Shown here: one piece after another, positions 35,701-43,201 of the stretch
Layout: the number at the start of each line of letters is the position of its first letter
How positions within the stretch are numbered: position 1 is the stretch's first letter
DNA from: an uncultured Paraprevotella sp.
GTDB lineage: Bacteria > Bacteroidota > Bacteroidia > Bacteroidales > Bacteroidaceae
Assembly (NCBI GenBank): GCA_944321565.1
Contig: CALULT010000021.1
Coordinates: 1 to 46,660 of the forward strand
Direction of reading: 5' to 3'
DNA length: 46,660 nucleotides
Position numbers and translations under genes: made by a program
The notes under the pieces: generated by a model
Told to the model about the DNA's origin: nothing
The model's input: only the letters and a program-made list of their open reading frames with translations
Databases searched by the model: none

Positions 35701-36997
35701 GGAATGCTATGCCTCCATGACGCGCTACATGGACTGGCTCTCCCTGCAAGGCGACGGCCAATACAAATACAACGGCGCGGGCACGTCCACGGGCGACTGG
35801 CTCTCCTACGAAAACACGGACGCGCGTTATGTCTGCGTGTGCCACTACGCCAACGTGGCGCAACTGATGAGCAAAATCGCAGGGGCATTGAGCCAGTCGC
35901 CGGCCGATGCCTACCATGCCGACTCGCTGAAGTACGCCGAACTCTATGACAACATCCGCGCCGAATGGCAAGGACGCTATTTGGACGGCAACGGGCAACT
36001 CACCATCTCCACCCAGACTTCCTACCTGATGGCCCTGAAGTTCGGCCTGCTGCCCGAAACGTCCGTGGAACGCGCCCGGGAAATCCTGCGCGGGAAAATC
36101 GAAAACAACGGCTACAAGCTGAGCACCGGCTTCATCGGCACGAGCCTCCTCTGCCAGACGTTGAGCGAGCAGGGCATGGACGACCTGGCCTACGACCTCT
36201 TGCTGCAACGCGAGAATCCTTCTTGGCTCTACAGCGTGGACCAGGGTGCCACGACCGTTTGGGAACGTTGGGACTCCTACACTAAGGAAGGCGGATTCAA
36301 CAAGCATGAATGGAACATGAACTCCTTCAACCACTACTCCTACGGCGTGGTGGCGGAATGGATGTTCCGCCGCGTGGCCGGCATCGAGAGCGACGAGGCG
36401 CAGCCGGGCTTCAAGCACTTCTTCCTGATGCCCACGCCGGACGACCGCACCTATTTCCCCGCCGGGCAGGAACGCATCACCTCGGCGAAGGCCAGTCACC
36501 GGAGCGGCTACGGACTGATCCGCAGCGAATGGGAGCGCGGCGAAGACGGGCGCATTGCCTACGTGGCCACCGTCCCGGCCAACACCACGGCCACGCTCTA
36601 CCTCCCCCTAGCGGACGAAGACGATGAAATCACCGAAGGCGGCAAACCGTTGGAAGAAGCCGAAGGGCTGGAGTTCAAGGGTGTCCGGGACGGCAAGGCC
36701 GTCATCGAACTGCAATCGGGAACCTATCGCTTCAACATCGCGGAAGGTCGCCCCGACAAGGTGGAAGAAACCATTGGCCAAACGTTGCGCATCCATCCCA
36801 ACCCGTTCCACGACACGCTGCACATCACGTGCGACGAGATGGTCAACAACGTCAGTGTGACGGCCAGCAACGGACAGGTGGTCTGCAACCAAAGCGGCAC
36901 AGAGAGCATCAACACGGCTTCCTGGACACCGGGGCTCTACATCGTGAGGGTCAACACGGCGGAACACGATTATCGGACAAAGGTAATCAAGGAATAA
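32711..36997 (+). CDS. GH78 alpha-L-rhamnosidase with paired LamG-like inserts and T9SS sorting domain
   Basis: A 1428-residue secreted glycosidase. After a signal peptide (about 1-32, ending LNAF) comes the N-terminal fibronectin-like domain of GH78 (VERLRTEAVKNPVGIDVERPMFSWAM). Two LamG/DUF1080-like sandwiches follow at about 145-300 and 310-475, each ending in an (A/E)(Y)FDNFTVTD or CYDNVTVTT strand. Rhamnosidase domains come next (SAKLYASGLGVFDLFMNGHRVG; LFDLGQNMTGWVRFTVKG) and then the (alpha/alpha)6 catalytic barrel with IPTDCPQRDERLGWTGDIQV and FGTGGWADAGVIVPW. The conserved acids of DERLGWTGD and the later VWERWDSYTKEGGF are in place. The tail IHPNPFHDTLHIT ... GLYIVRVN is a T9SS type A sorting signal, so the enzyme is probably anchored on the cell surface. 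It would remove terminal L-rhamnose from pectin, plant glycosides or bacterial polysaccharides. No susC/susD pair is adjacent, unlike a standard PUL. Confidence 0.92.
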   Translation: MKRNKTKRASTLLRTALLCAAGLWSFMQPLNAFEVERLRTEAVKNPVGIDVERPMFSWAMDAGEERGVKQTAYEIAVFSDAACTTEVWTSGRVESDRQIDVPYGGDNLQPSTRYYWTVTVWDNKGGEATSTEQAYFETGLMGSGWDGAQWIKATDTPLSENTEGGITNYTVEADFEIDNISTGVIFASNDAHSHYYMWQVNLEAGYPRFRPHVWRGPNLSDATCLAEIDLRPFIDVQLHQTYHLRIEVEGNVARTYIDDVLVDTRNEPDGGNYGYGHIGIRQDAALNDPNNPERAYFDNFTVTDLTDGKEDTLIAEDFSDSTNPFTAGSIRDGRLYVEKSYSWYAPPVVTGEGYDVDLDFIVVRDNAGIIFSGYDTNNFHLWGINVRDKATPFLRRHVKVNGGFTSSDTDLGQFFTKADLTGAVHHLKISVRGTLIQTYIDNQLVDTYNDTSGRLTNGLVGFRAYYDRTMNEEACYDNVTVTTFTDGQGTVTFSEDFEGAGQAFSDGTIVTREGNKMLCVRSTYDETCALQTTGREKGIPLFRKVFTTKGAVKSAKLYASGLGVFDLFMNGHRVGVDGTEIYDELKPGWTDYRKEVNYMTYDVTPLMREGDNVLGAQVSNGWWAGPIAHGMYGTPALGFIAKLRIEYEDGSVEHVVTNTEWASSFCGPVMMGDIYNGETYDARRESNWTSPEYDASGWNCTAVNTDFRGEITAFRGQTVRVREAFCLTPKAITVYEGAKPTGTTYGEINVTRTLGGTESLRLKAGETALFDLGQNMTGWVRFTVKGDAGTKLRVKFGEMLNDNGASDRLNDGPGGSLYTYNLRTAGATLHYTLRGAEEGETFHPSNTFFGFRYCEVTTTSDVEITSLEGQFVGSDLEEHATFETSHPDVNQLYSNIRWSQRDNFLSIPTDCPQRDERLGWTGDIQVFGRTATYHADTRAFLRKWLNDLRQSQREDGAYPEIAPFPNFWGFGTGGWADAGVIVPWTVYLMTGDQAVLGECYASMTRYMDWLSLQGDGQYKYNGAGTSTGDWLSYENTDARYVCVCHYANVAQLMSKIAGALSQSPADAYHADSLKYAELYDNIRAEWQGRYLDGNGQLTISTQTSYLMALKFGLLPETSVERAREILRGKIENNGYKLSTGFIGTSLLCQTLSEQGMDDLAYDLLLQRENPSWLYSVDQGATTVWERWDSYTKEGGFNKHEWNMNSFNHYSYGVVAEWMFRRVAGIESDEAQPGFKHFFLMPTPDDRTYFPAGQERITSAKASHRSGYGLIRSEWERGEDGRIAYVATVPANTTATLYLPLADEDDEITEGGKPLEEAEGLEFKGVRDGKAVIELQSGTYRFNIAEGRPDKVEETIGQTLRIHPNPFHDTLHITCDEMVNNVSVTASNGQVVCNQSGTESINTASWTPGLYIVRVNTAEHDYRTKVIKE

Positions 36998-37382
36998 AAA
37001 GACTGTAAACAAGGAAACACTGCGCTTTGGCGCGAATTTCAACGGCGGCAATGTCATTTCCCCAAAAAAGAAATGGCGTTGTCGCTTTGCTTTTAATGAG
37101 TATCCGCCATTGCCCCAAAGACGTTCCAAAAGTCAATTCCGTTACTTTGGAGTTTCAGGCGTTTGGAACTGGGTGTTCCAGGCGTTTGGAACTGGGTGTT
37201 TCAGGCGTTTGGAACTGGGTGTTTCAGGCTTTGAAACTGGGTGTTCCAGGCTTTGAAACTGGGTGTTTCAGGCTCTGAAACTGGGTGTTTCAGGCTCTGA
37301 AATTTTCATCCAACAGTCATGGTAATGAAACCGCCCCACTTTTTATCCTTGTTTTTCCGTAGTTTTTCCAAAGAAATATACT
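36998..37382 (+). other. Spacer between the GH78 gene and padR
   Basis: No gene seen. The first 150 nt hold no strong hairpin followed by T, so the GH78 terminator is not obvious. The rest is a minisatellite (37156-37305). Open frames that run through the minisatellite translate it into an irregular glycine/phenylalanine-rich peptide and are not credible. Confidence 0.5.
37156..37305 (+). repeat. 22-23 bp minisatellite, about 6.7 copies
   Basis: Three 23-nt units (CAGGCGTTTGGAACTGGGTG plus TTC or TTT) at 37156-37224 are followed by three 22-nt units (CAGGCTTTGAAACTGGGTG or CAGGCTCTGAAACTGGGTG plus TTC/TTT) at 37225-37290 and a partial unit from 37291. Units abut without spacers, so it is not a CRISPR array. 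The gradient from 23-nt to 22-nt units suggests stepwise duplication of two variants. Confidence 0.9.
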
Positions 37383-37421
37383 ACTATGTATTGCATAGTT
37401 CCTATATATTGCCTAATTTTG
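37383..37421 (+). promoter_or_regulatory. padR promoter with palindromic operator
   Basis: TAATTTTG at 37414-37421 is the -7 box; a partial -33 (TTG, 37391-37393) is 20 nt upstream. The perfect palindrome ACTATG-TATTG-CATAGT (37383-37399) covers the -33 position and has the ATGT/ATA-type dyad expected of a PadR binding site, consistent with autorepression. Confidence 0.6.
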
Positions 37422-37472
37422 TACCGAGGGAAAAGAATTCCGGCCGGACATGTTCCCCCCGAAAAAAGACAG

Positions 37473-37838
37473 ATGCCTATGAATGTGGACAATGCGAAAT
37501 CACAGATGCGGAAAGGAATGCTGGAGTATTGCGTCATGTTGTTGCTCCGCAGGGAGCCTTCGTACGCTTCGGACATCATCGCGAGGCTGAAAGAAGCCGA
37601 CCTGATAGTCGTGGAGGGTACGCTCTATCCCCTGCTCACCCGCTTGAAAAAGGACGGGCTGTTGAGTTATGAATGGCGCGAGTCCACGCAAGGGCCGCCG
37701 CGCAAGTATTACGCCCTCACAGGCGATGGCGAGGCTTTCCTGGGCGGGCTGGACAGCGCATGGAACGAACTGGCAGCCACGGTAGCCCATCTGAAGACGG
37801 AAGACCTTACGGGGACTCCATTGCCGCCAACGGACTGA
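37473..37838 (+). CDS. PadR-family transcriptional regulator
   Basis: A 121-residue winged-helix repressor: MRKGMLEYCVMLLLRREPSYASDIIARLKEADLIVVEGTLYPLLTRLKKDGLLSYEWRESTQGPPRKYYALTGDG is the PadR fold with recognition helix at GTLYPLLTRLKKDG, and a short dimerisation helix follows. Regulators of this kind are usually displaced from DNA by a small ligand or stress signal. In Bacteroidetes PadR genes commonly precede a PspC-domain gene, as here (28-nt gap). The start at 37473 (or 37479) is preferred because the promoter box at 37414-37421 lies inside the longer frame that begins at 37386. A palindrome over the promoter suggests autoregulation of the whole downstream gene run. Confidence 0.9.
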   Translation: MPMNVDNAKSQMRKGMLEYCVMLLLRREPSYASDIIARLKEADLIVVEGTLYPLLTRLKKDGLLSYEWRESTQGPPRKYYALTGDGEAFLGGLDSAWNELAATVAHLKTEDLTGTPLPPTD

Positions 37839-37866
37839 TTACCTTAACCTTCAAATTCAAAAGACA

Positions 37867-38988
37867 ATGAAAAAGAACATCACCATCAACATGTTTGGCG
37901 CACTCTATGCCATCGATGAAGACGCCTACGAACTGTTGAACCAATACCAAAGCAACATGCGCCGCTATTTTTCGCGCAAGGACGGTGGGGAGGAAATCGC
38001 GGAGGACATCGAAAGACGGGTGGCCGAACTGTTCGCCGAATTGAAGGCTTCCGGCGTGGAAGCCATCACGATTGAACACGTGCGGGACATCATCGCGCGC
38101 ATCGGTAACCCGGAGGAGGTGGATGGAGAAGAAGCCTCTCCGGAAGAAAGCGGCGGGGAAAAAGACGAAGGCAACGTGCGCAAGAACAAGAAGCTGTTCC
38201 GCGACCCGGACGACAAGATGTTGGGCGGCGTTTCTTCCGGCATGGCCTGCTACTTTGGCATTGATGTCTTGTGGATTCGCCTGCTATGGATCTTCCTCGC
38301 GTGGTGTTCGGGCGGCATCGTCATCCTCATCTACCTCATCCTTCTGGTCATTGTCCCCGAGGCCCGCACCCCGGAAGACCGCTTGCGCATGCAAGGGCGT
38401 CCGGTGAACATGAAGAACTTGCGCGACGAAATCATGCAAGGTGCACGGAAAGCCGGGCAATATGCCACCGCACCGGAAACCCGTAAGGGCTGTCTGAACA
38501 GGATGTTTGAACTTTTGGCCGTCGTGTTGAAAGGTTGTCTCGTTATTGTCGTCTGCGGCATCCTCTTGTTTTGCATCGCCGCGCTGTTTTTCGTTTTCAT
38601 CATATTGGGCTTATACGGAATCGCCGGCTTGATGAATCTGTTCATTGGTTCGCCCATGCCCGGTTTCCTTGCCGGCCATGACTTCCAAGGTTATGTTTGG
38701 ATGGTCGTCTTCAGTTTCATGGTGCTGGTTTCTACTACCTTATTTATAGGTATCCATACGCTCATGAGCATGGCGGGGAGGGTGCGCCCACTTTCTTCGT
38801 GGAAACGCGTCGCACTCATCGTGGTTTGGATAGTGGCGGCCATCGTCTTTTGCATGTCGTTCAATGCAGGAGCCATGATGTCCTGTTGGGATGACTACAC
38901 GCAATGCCCACCGGAAACCCCATTTGCCGGAAACAGTCCGCGAAGCTTCACTATATTTGCACATTCGGAACACCTATTATATATATAA
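37867..38988 (+). CDS. PspC-domain membrane protein
   Basis: The 373-residue protein begins with a cytoplasmic region typical of the Bacteroidetes PspC family (MKKNITINMFGALYAIDEDAYELLNQY ... EDIERRVAELF). The PspC domain is at about 108-166 (KKLFRDPDDKMLGGVSSGMACYFGIDVLWIRLLWIF plus a membrane segment). Further membrane helices lie near 205-250, 275-300 and 320-340. PspC proteins belong to the phage-shock/envelope-stress response; direct partners in Bacteroidetes are not established. It sits between padR and a glycerophosphodiesterase gene (3-nt gap). A TATATTTG at 38952-38959, inside its 3' end, could be a separate promoter for the next gene. Confidence 0.88.
   Translation: MKKNITINMFGALYAIDEDAYELLNQYQSNMRRYFSRKDGGEEIAEDIERRVAELFAELKASGVEAITIEHVRDIIARIGNPEEVDGEEASPEESGGEKDEGNVRKNKKLFRDPDDKMLGGVSSGMACYFGIDVLWIRLLWIFLAWCSGGIVILIYLILLVIVPEARTPEDRLRMQGRPVNMKNLRDEIMQGARKAGQYATAPETRKGCLNRMFELLAVVLKGCLVIVVCGILLFCIAALFFVFIILGLYGIAGLMNLFIGSPMPGFLAGHDFQGYVWMVVFSFMVLVSTTLFIGIHTLMSMAGRVRPLSSWKRVALIVVWIVAAIVFCMSFNAGAMMSCWDDYTQCPPETPFAGNSPRSFTIFAHSEHLLYI
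38952..38959 (+). promoter_or_regulatory. Possible internal -7 box (TATATTTG) before the glycerophosphodiesterase gene
   Basis: TAtaTTTG lies inside the pspC 3' end, 32 nt before the ATG at 38992. The nearest TTTG (38923-38926) is 25 nt upstream, longer than usual, so this is only a candidate. Confidence 0.3.
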
Positions 38989-38991
38989 GGA

Positions 38992-39912
38992 ATGAAAATG
39001 AATCCCCAAACACGTTTTGCCATCTGCGCCTTTTGCGCGGCATTGGTAGCCGGTTGCGGCAATGAAGGAGAAAAACTGCCCCTCGTGCATGCCCACCGCG
39101 GCGGGGCGGCACTTTATCCGGAAAATACCATCGAGGCTATGGTGAACGCCGTGCGTATCGGAGTGCCAGTCATGGAACTGGACTTGCAGGTGACGAAGGA
39201 CAGCTGCGTGGTCGTGTCGCATGACGCTTACCTGAACGCCGCAAAGGCATTGACTCCGGAAGGCAAGGAAATCCCGGCCGGAAAAGACAAGGAATACCGC
39301 ATTTACGACATGGACTACGACAGCCTGCGCCTGTATGACGTGGGGAGCAAACCCAACTCGGACTATCCGGAACGGGTCAACATGAAATGCCACGTCCCCT
39401 TGCTGTCCGACTTGATAGACAATGTGGAAACCGCAGCTTGGGCTAGCGGGGACACGGTGTGCTACAACATCGAAATCAAGTCCGACCCCGCCAAGGACGG
39501 CGTGTTTTCGCCGGATTACCGCACGTATGCCGACCTTTGCATGCAGGTGATGCTGTCCAAAAACTTGGGCAACCGCTTGTTGGTGCAATGCTTTGACCCG
39601 CGTACGTTGAACTACCTGCACGAGCGTTACCCTTCTGTGCGCTTGTCCTATCTTGTGGAAGACTCCGTGGCCACGTTCGACGAGATGATGTCGCGGCTGG
39701 ACTTCACACCGCAAGTGTTCAGCCCGGAAAGCCGTCTGCTGACGGAAGACATGATGCGGGCGGCATGGGAGAAAGGCATGGAGGTGGCTCCATGGACTGT
39801 GGATGACCGGGAAGAAGTGGAACGACTCAAGCGGCTGGGGGTGGATGCCATTATCACCAACTGTCCGGACCGCGTCATGGAATGGCTGGGTTATCCCGCC
39901 CTTAAACGCTAA
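38992..39912 (+). CDS. Glycerophosphodiester phosphodiesterase lipoprotein
   Basis: The 306-residue protein starts with a lipoprotein signal peptide whose lipobox is LVAGC (Cys22). The GDPD barrel follows with the catalytic and metal residues in HAHRGGAALYPENT (His35, Arg36, Glu44), MELDLQVTKD (Glu62, Asp64) and VVSHDAY (His77). It hydrolyses deacylated phospholipid headgroups to glycerol 3-phosphate and an alcohol, probably in the periplasm or at the outer membrane. A YNIEIKSDP strand near 160 and PWTVDDREEVERLKRLGVDAIITN near the end complete the fold. It lies between pspC (3 nt) and an ABC exporter (26 nt), suggesting a link to membrane-lipid stress. Confidence 0.93.
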   Translation: MKMNPQTRFAICAFCAALVAGCGNEGEKLPLVHAHRGGAALYPENTIEAMVNAVRIGVPVMELDLQVTKDSCVVVSHDAYLNAAKALTPEGKEIPAGKDKEYRIYDMDYDSLRLYDVGSKPNSDYPERVNMKCHVPLLSDLIDNVETAAWASGDTVCYNIEIKSDPAKDGVFSPDYRTYADLCMQVMLSKNLGNRLLVQCFDPRTLNYLHERYPSVRLSYLVEDSVATFDEMMSRLDFTPQVFSPESRLLTEDMMRAAWEKGMEVAPWTVDDREEVERLKRLGVDAIITNCPDRVMEWLGYPALKR

Positions 39913-39938
39913 AAACAAGCCGTAAACATCGAAACAAC

Positions 39939-40658
39939 ATGATTCTGCTGAAAGACCTCAACAAGACTTACCACAACGGCGCGCCGCTCCACGTGCTGAA
40001 GGGCATCGACCTGCACATTGAAAAGGGAGAGTTCGTATCCATCATGGGTGCTTCCGGTTCCGGGAAATCGACCCTGCTGAACATCCTGGGCATACTGGAC
40101 AACTACGACTCAGGTGAATATTACCTGAACGGCACGTTGATACGCGACCTGGGCGAAAACCGTGCCGCTGAATACCGCAACCGGATGATAGGCTTCATCT
40201 TCCAATCGTTCAACCTCATTTCGTTCAAGAACGCGATGGAGAATGTGGCACTCCCCCTTTTCTACCAAGGCGTGAACAGGAGAAAGCGGAACATGCTGGC
40301 CATGGAATACTTGGACAAGCTGGGACTGAAGGAATGGGCGCACCACCTGCCCAACGAGCTTTCCGGCGGACAAAAGCAACGGGTGGCCATCGCCCGCGCG
40401 TTGATTACCAAACCGCAAATCATCCTGGCCGACGAGCCGACCGGCGCGTTGGACAGCAAAACTTCGGTGGAAGTTATGGGCATCCTCAAGGAACTGCACG
40501 ACCACGAGGGACTGACCATCGTCGTGGTGACCCACGAAAGCGGTGTGGCCAACCAGACCAACAAAATCATCCACATCAAGGACGGCGTAATCGAACGGAT
40601 AGAAAGCAACATTGACCATCATGCTTCTCCGTTCGGGCAGGGCGGACTCATGAAATAA
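39939..40658 (+). CDS. ABC transporter ATP-binding protein (MacB/LolD type)
   Basis: A 239-residue ATPase with Walker A GASGSGKST at 37-45, the signature LSGGQKQR at 141-148, Walker B ILADEP at 162-167 and the switch histidine in VVVTHE near residue 196. The subtype fits type VII (mechanotransmission) ABC systems, which pair with FtsX/MacB-fold permeases and do not move substrate across the inner membrane themselves. The two permease genes follow at once (9-nt gap), then the adaptor and TolC-family genes, so this is the motor of a tripartite exporter. Confidence 0.95.
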   Translation: MILLKDLNKTYHNGAPLHVLKGIDLHIEKGEFVSIMGASGSGKSTLLNILGILDNYDSGEYYLNGTLIRDLGENRAAEYRNRMIGFIFQSFNLISFKNAMENVALPLFYQGVNRRKRNMLAMEYLDKLGLKEWAHHLPNELSGGQKQRVAIARALITKPQIILADEPTGALDSKTSVEVMGILKELHDHEGLTIVVVTHESGVANQTNKIIHIKDGVIERIESNIDHHASPFGQGGLMK

Positions 40659-40667
40659 CGAATCGTA

Positions 40668-41918
40668 ATGACAGATTTGATACAAGAAGTTTACGGCACC
40701 ATCATGCGCAACAAGCTGCGCACGGCACTTACAGGGTTTTCCGTGGCATGGGGCATCTTCATGCTCATCGTGCTGCTTGGCGCGGGAAACGGGCTGATCC
40801 ATGCTTTCGAAGGGCAGTCGGCCAACATGAAGATGAACTCCATGAAGATTTTTCCCGGCTTCACGTCGAAACCTTACCGTGGCATGCAGGAAGGGCGGCA
40901 CGTCTCGCTCGACGACCGCGACCGCGAAATCACGGCCACGGCTTTCCCCGACCAAGTCGTTACGGTCGGTGCCACCTCAAGCCAGGCGGGCGTGACGCTC
41001 ACCTACGGGTGCGAACGGGTGGACATCACCGTGGACGGCGTTTTCCCAAACTATCCCGAACTGGAAGCGGTGAAGTTGAAAGAAGGACGCTTCATCAACC
41101 CGCGCGACATGGCGGAACGCCGGAAAGTAATGGTGTTGCACGAAAAGACGGCCCGCACTTTGTTCCCCCAAACGAATCCCATCGGCCATTACGTGAATGC
41201 GAGCGGCGTGGCCTACCAGATAGTGGGCATTTACCAAGACCAAAACAGCTTTTCGCCCACAGCCTTGGTGCCCTTTGCCACCTTGCAGGCGGTTTATGCC
41301 AAGGGCGACAGCATAGACAACGTGACTTTCACCACCAAGAACCTGGCCGACGAGGCGGCAAACACGATTTTTGAGGCCGACTACCGCCGGGTGCTCGGCC
41401 AGCAGAAACAGTTTGACCCCACCGACGACGGAGCCATTTGGATATGGAACCGGTTTACGCAATACTTGCAGCAGCAGACAGCTACCCAAATCCTGCATGT
41501 GGCCATTTGGGTCATCGGCATCTTCACCCTGCTGAGCGGCATCGTGGGCGTGAGCAACATCATGCTGATTACCGTGCGCGAACGCACCCACGAGTTCGGC
41601 ATCCGCAAAGCCTTGGGAGCCAGGCCGCGCTCCATCCTGTGGCTGATTATCTCGGAGAGTGTCGCCATCACGACCTTTTTCGGCTATCTCGGCATGGTGG
41701 CGGGCATCGGGGTCACGGAATACATGAACGTCGTGGCAGGCAAACAGACCGTGGATATCGGCGTGTTTGCCATGACCGTGTTCGAAGACCCCACTGTGGA
41801 CTTGTCCGTTGCCATCCAAGCCACGCTGACCCTAATCGTAGCCGGGACGCTGGCCGGCCTTTTTCCAGCGTTGAAAGCAGTAAGGATACGTCCGATAGAA
41901 GCACTTAGAGCAGAATGA
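40668..41918 (+). CDS. MacB-type ABC permease, first
   Basis: A 416-residue four-helix permease: helix 1 near 13-37 (RNKLRTALTGFSVAWGIFMLIVLLGAGNG), then a large periplasmic MacB_PCD domain (about 40-275) and three C-terminal helices of the FtsX domain (HVAIWVIGIFTLLSGIVGVSNIMLITVRERTHEFGIRKALGARPRSI). The ERTHEFGIRKALGA coupling motif is the family hallmark. It would work as a heterodimer with the next gene, whose start overlaps its stop by 4 nt (ATGA). Confidence 0.93.
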   Translation: MTDLIQEVYGTIMRNKLRTALTGFSVAWGIFMLIVLLGAGNGLIHAFEGQSANMKMNSMKIFPGFTSKPYRGMQEGRHVSLDDRDREITATAFPDQVVTVGATSSQAGVTLTYGCERVDITVDGVFPNYPELEAVKLKEGRFINPRDMAERRKVMVLHEKTARTLFPQTNPIGHYVNASGVAYQIVGIYQDQNSFSPTALVPFATLQAVYAKGDSIDNVTFTTKNLADEAANTIFEADYRRVLGQQKQFDPTDDGAIWIWNRFTQYLQQQTATQILHVAIWVIGIFTLLSGIVGVSNIMLITVRERTHEFGIRKALGARPRSILWLIISESVAITTFFGYLGMVAGIGVTEYMNVVAGKQTVDIGVFAMTVFEDPTVDLSVAIQATLTLIVAGTLAGLFPALKAVRIRPIEALRAE

Positions 41919-43165
41919 AGATGAAAAGGTTCGACTTAGACGTTTGGGAAGAAATCCTCGTGACCCTCACGCGGAACAAGACGCGCAGCCTGCTGACCGC
42001 CTTCGGCATCTTTTGGGGCATCTTCATGCTGGTAGCCCTCATGGGCGGGGCGCAAGGCATGCAGCAAATGCTCTCGCGCGAGTTCGAAGGCTTTGCCACC
42101 AATTCCGGCTTCATCGGTTCGAACAAGACCGGGAAAGCCTATAAAGGTTTCCAGCAAGGCCGCACCTGGGACTTGGAAAACGCCGATGTGGAGCGCATAC
42201 GCCGCAGCGTGGGCGAAGTGGAGGTCATCACGCCGAGCCAGGCCCGGTGGGGAATAAACATCATTTATGGGGAACGGAGCATTGACGGCACGCTCAAAGG
42301 GCTATATCCCGAATACGGGAAAATCGAAGAGCCCTTGATTTCGCACGGACGCTACCTGAACGACATGGACGTGAGGGAACGGCGGCGGGTGTGCATCATC
42401 GGGAAGCGTATTTATGAAACTTTGTTTCCCGGGGGCGAAAATCCGTGCGGGCAGTCGGTCAAAATCAACGGCATCTACTATCAGGTCATTGGCGTGAGCA
42501 TGTCCACGGGCAACATTTCCGTGCAAGGACGTTCGGAAACGTCCGTCATCATCCCATTCACCACCATGCAACAGAATTATAATCTCGGACAGAAAGTGCA
42601 GCTCTTGTGTTATACGGCCAAGAAAGGTTATTCCATCAGCGAGGTGGAAGAAAAAGTGGCGCAAGTCGTGAAGCGTGCACACTATATCCATCCCGACGAT
42701 AGCCAGGCTTTGGTGCAGGTCAACGCGGAAGCCATGTTCAGCATGATGGACAACCTGTTTTCCGGAGTCCGCATCCTTGGGTGGATGGTCGGGCTGGGCA
42801 CGTTGCTTGCCGGTGCCATCGGCGTGAGCAACATCATGATGGTGACCGTGAAGGAACGCACCACGGAAATCGGCATCCGCCGCGCCATCGGGGCGCGACC
42901 GGGCGACATCCTCCGGCAAATCCTGTCCGAAAGCATGGTGCTTACCGTCTTTGCAGGCATGGCCGGCATCACACTTGCCGTATTTCTCCTGAACGCGGTG
43001 GAAACGAACCTTTCCACCCCCGAGGCTGTCGTACATTTCCAAATCAGTTTTTGGGAAGCCATCGGGTCGTGTATCCTGTTGCTGTGCCTGGGGCTGCTGG
43101 CCGGGCTGGCGCCGGCTTATCGTGCCATGTCCATCAAGCCGATAGATGCCATTCGTGACGAATAA
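41915..43165 (+). CDS. MacB-type ABC permease, second
   Basis: Also 416 residues and a paralogue of the preceding gene: TRNKTRSLLTAFGIFWGIFMLVALMGGAQG near 18-47, a periplasmic MacB_PCD domain, and GLGTLLAGAIGVSNIMMVTVKERTTEIGIRRAIGARPGDI near 295-334. The periplasmic domains differ clearly between the two copies, as expected for a heterodimeric permease. Translational coupling with the first permease is likely from the ATGA overlap. A 36-nt gap before the adaptor gene contains a TATATTTG (43173-43180) that might be an extra promoter. Confidence 0.93.
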   Translation: MKMKRFDLDVWEEILVTLTRNKTRSLLTAFGIFWGIFMLVALMGGAQGMQQMLSREFEGFATNSGFIGSNKTGKAYKGFQQGRTWDLENADVERIRRSVGEVEVITPSQARWGINIIYGERSIDGTLKGLYPEYGKIEEPLISHGRYLNDMDVRERRRVCIIGKRIYETLFPGGENPCGQSVKINGIYYQVIGVSMSTGNISVQGRSETSVIIPFTTMQQNYNLGQKVQLLCYTAKKGYSISEVEEKVAQVVKRAHYIHPDDSQALVQVNAEAMFSMMDNLFSGVRILGWMVGLGTLLAGAIGVSNIMMVTVKERTTEIGIRRAIGARPGDILRQILSESMVLTVFAGMAGITLAVFLLNAVETNLSTPEAVVHFQISFWEAIGSCILLLCLGLLAGLAPAYRAMSIKPIDAIRDE

Positions 43166-43172
43166 ACAACTC

Positions 43173-43180
43173 TATATTTG
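43173..43180 (+). promoter_or_regulatory. Possible internal -7 box (TATATTTG) before the adaptor gene
   Basis: TAtaTTTG stands 21 nt before the ATG at 43202 in the 36-nt gap between permease and adaptor genes. No -33 TTTG is seen, so it is weak. Confidence 0.3.
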
Positions 43181-43201
43181 GAATAAATAAAAAACAGTAA
43201 T

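Noticed and set aside
33734-36499. Very long minus-strand open frame (about 920 codons) opposite the GH78 gene
   Set aside because: It is the GC-rich antisense shadow of a well-recognised enzyme; the translated sequence is rich in Val, Gly, Arg and His with no domain motifs.
37027-37278. 83-codon open frame running into the minisatellite
   Set aside because: Its second half is a translation of the repeat and the first half shows no family features.
37156-37305. CRISPR array
   Set aside because: The 22-23 bp units abut with no unique spacers and no cas genes are present, so it is a minisatellite.
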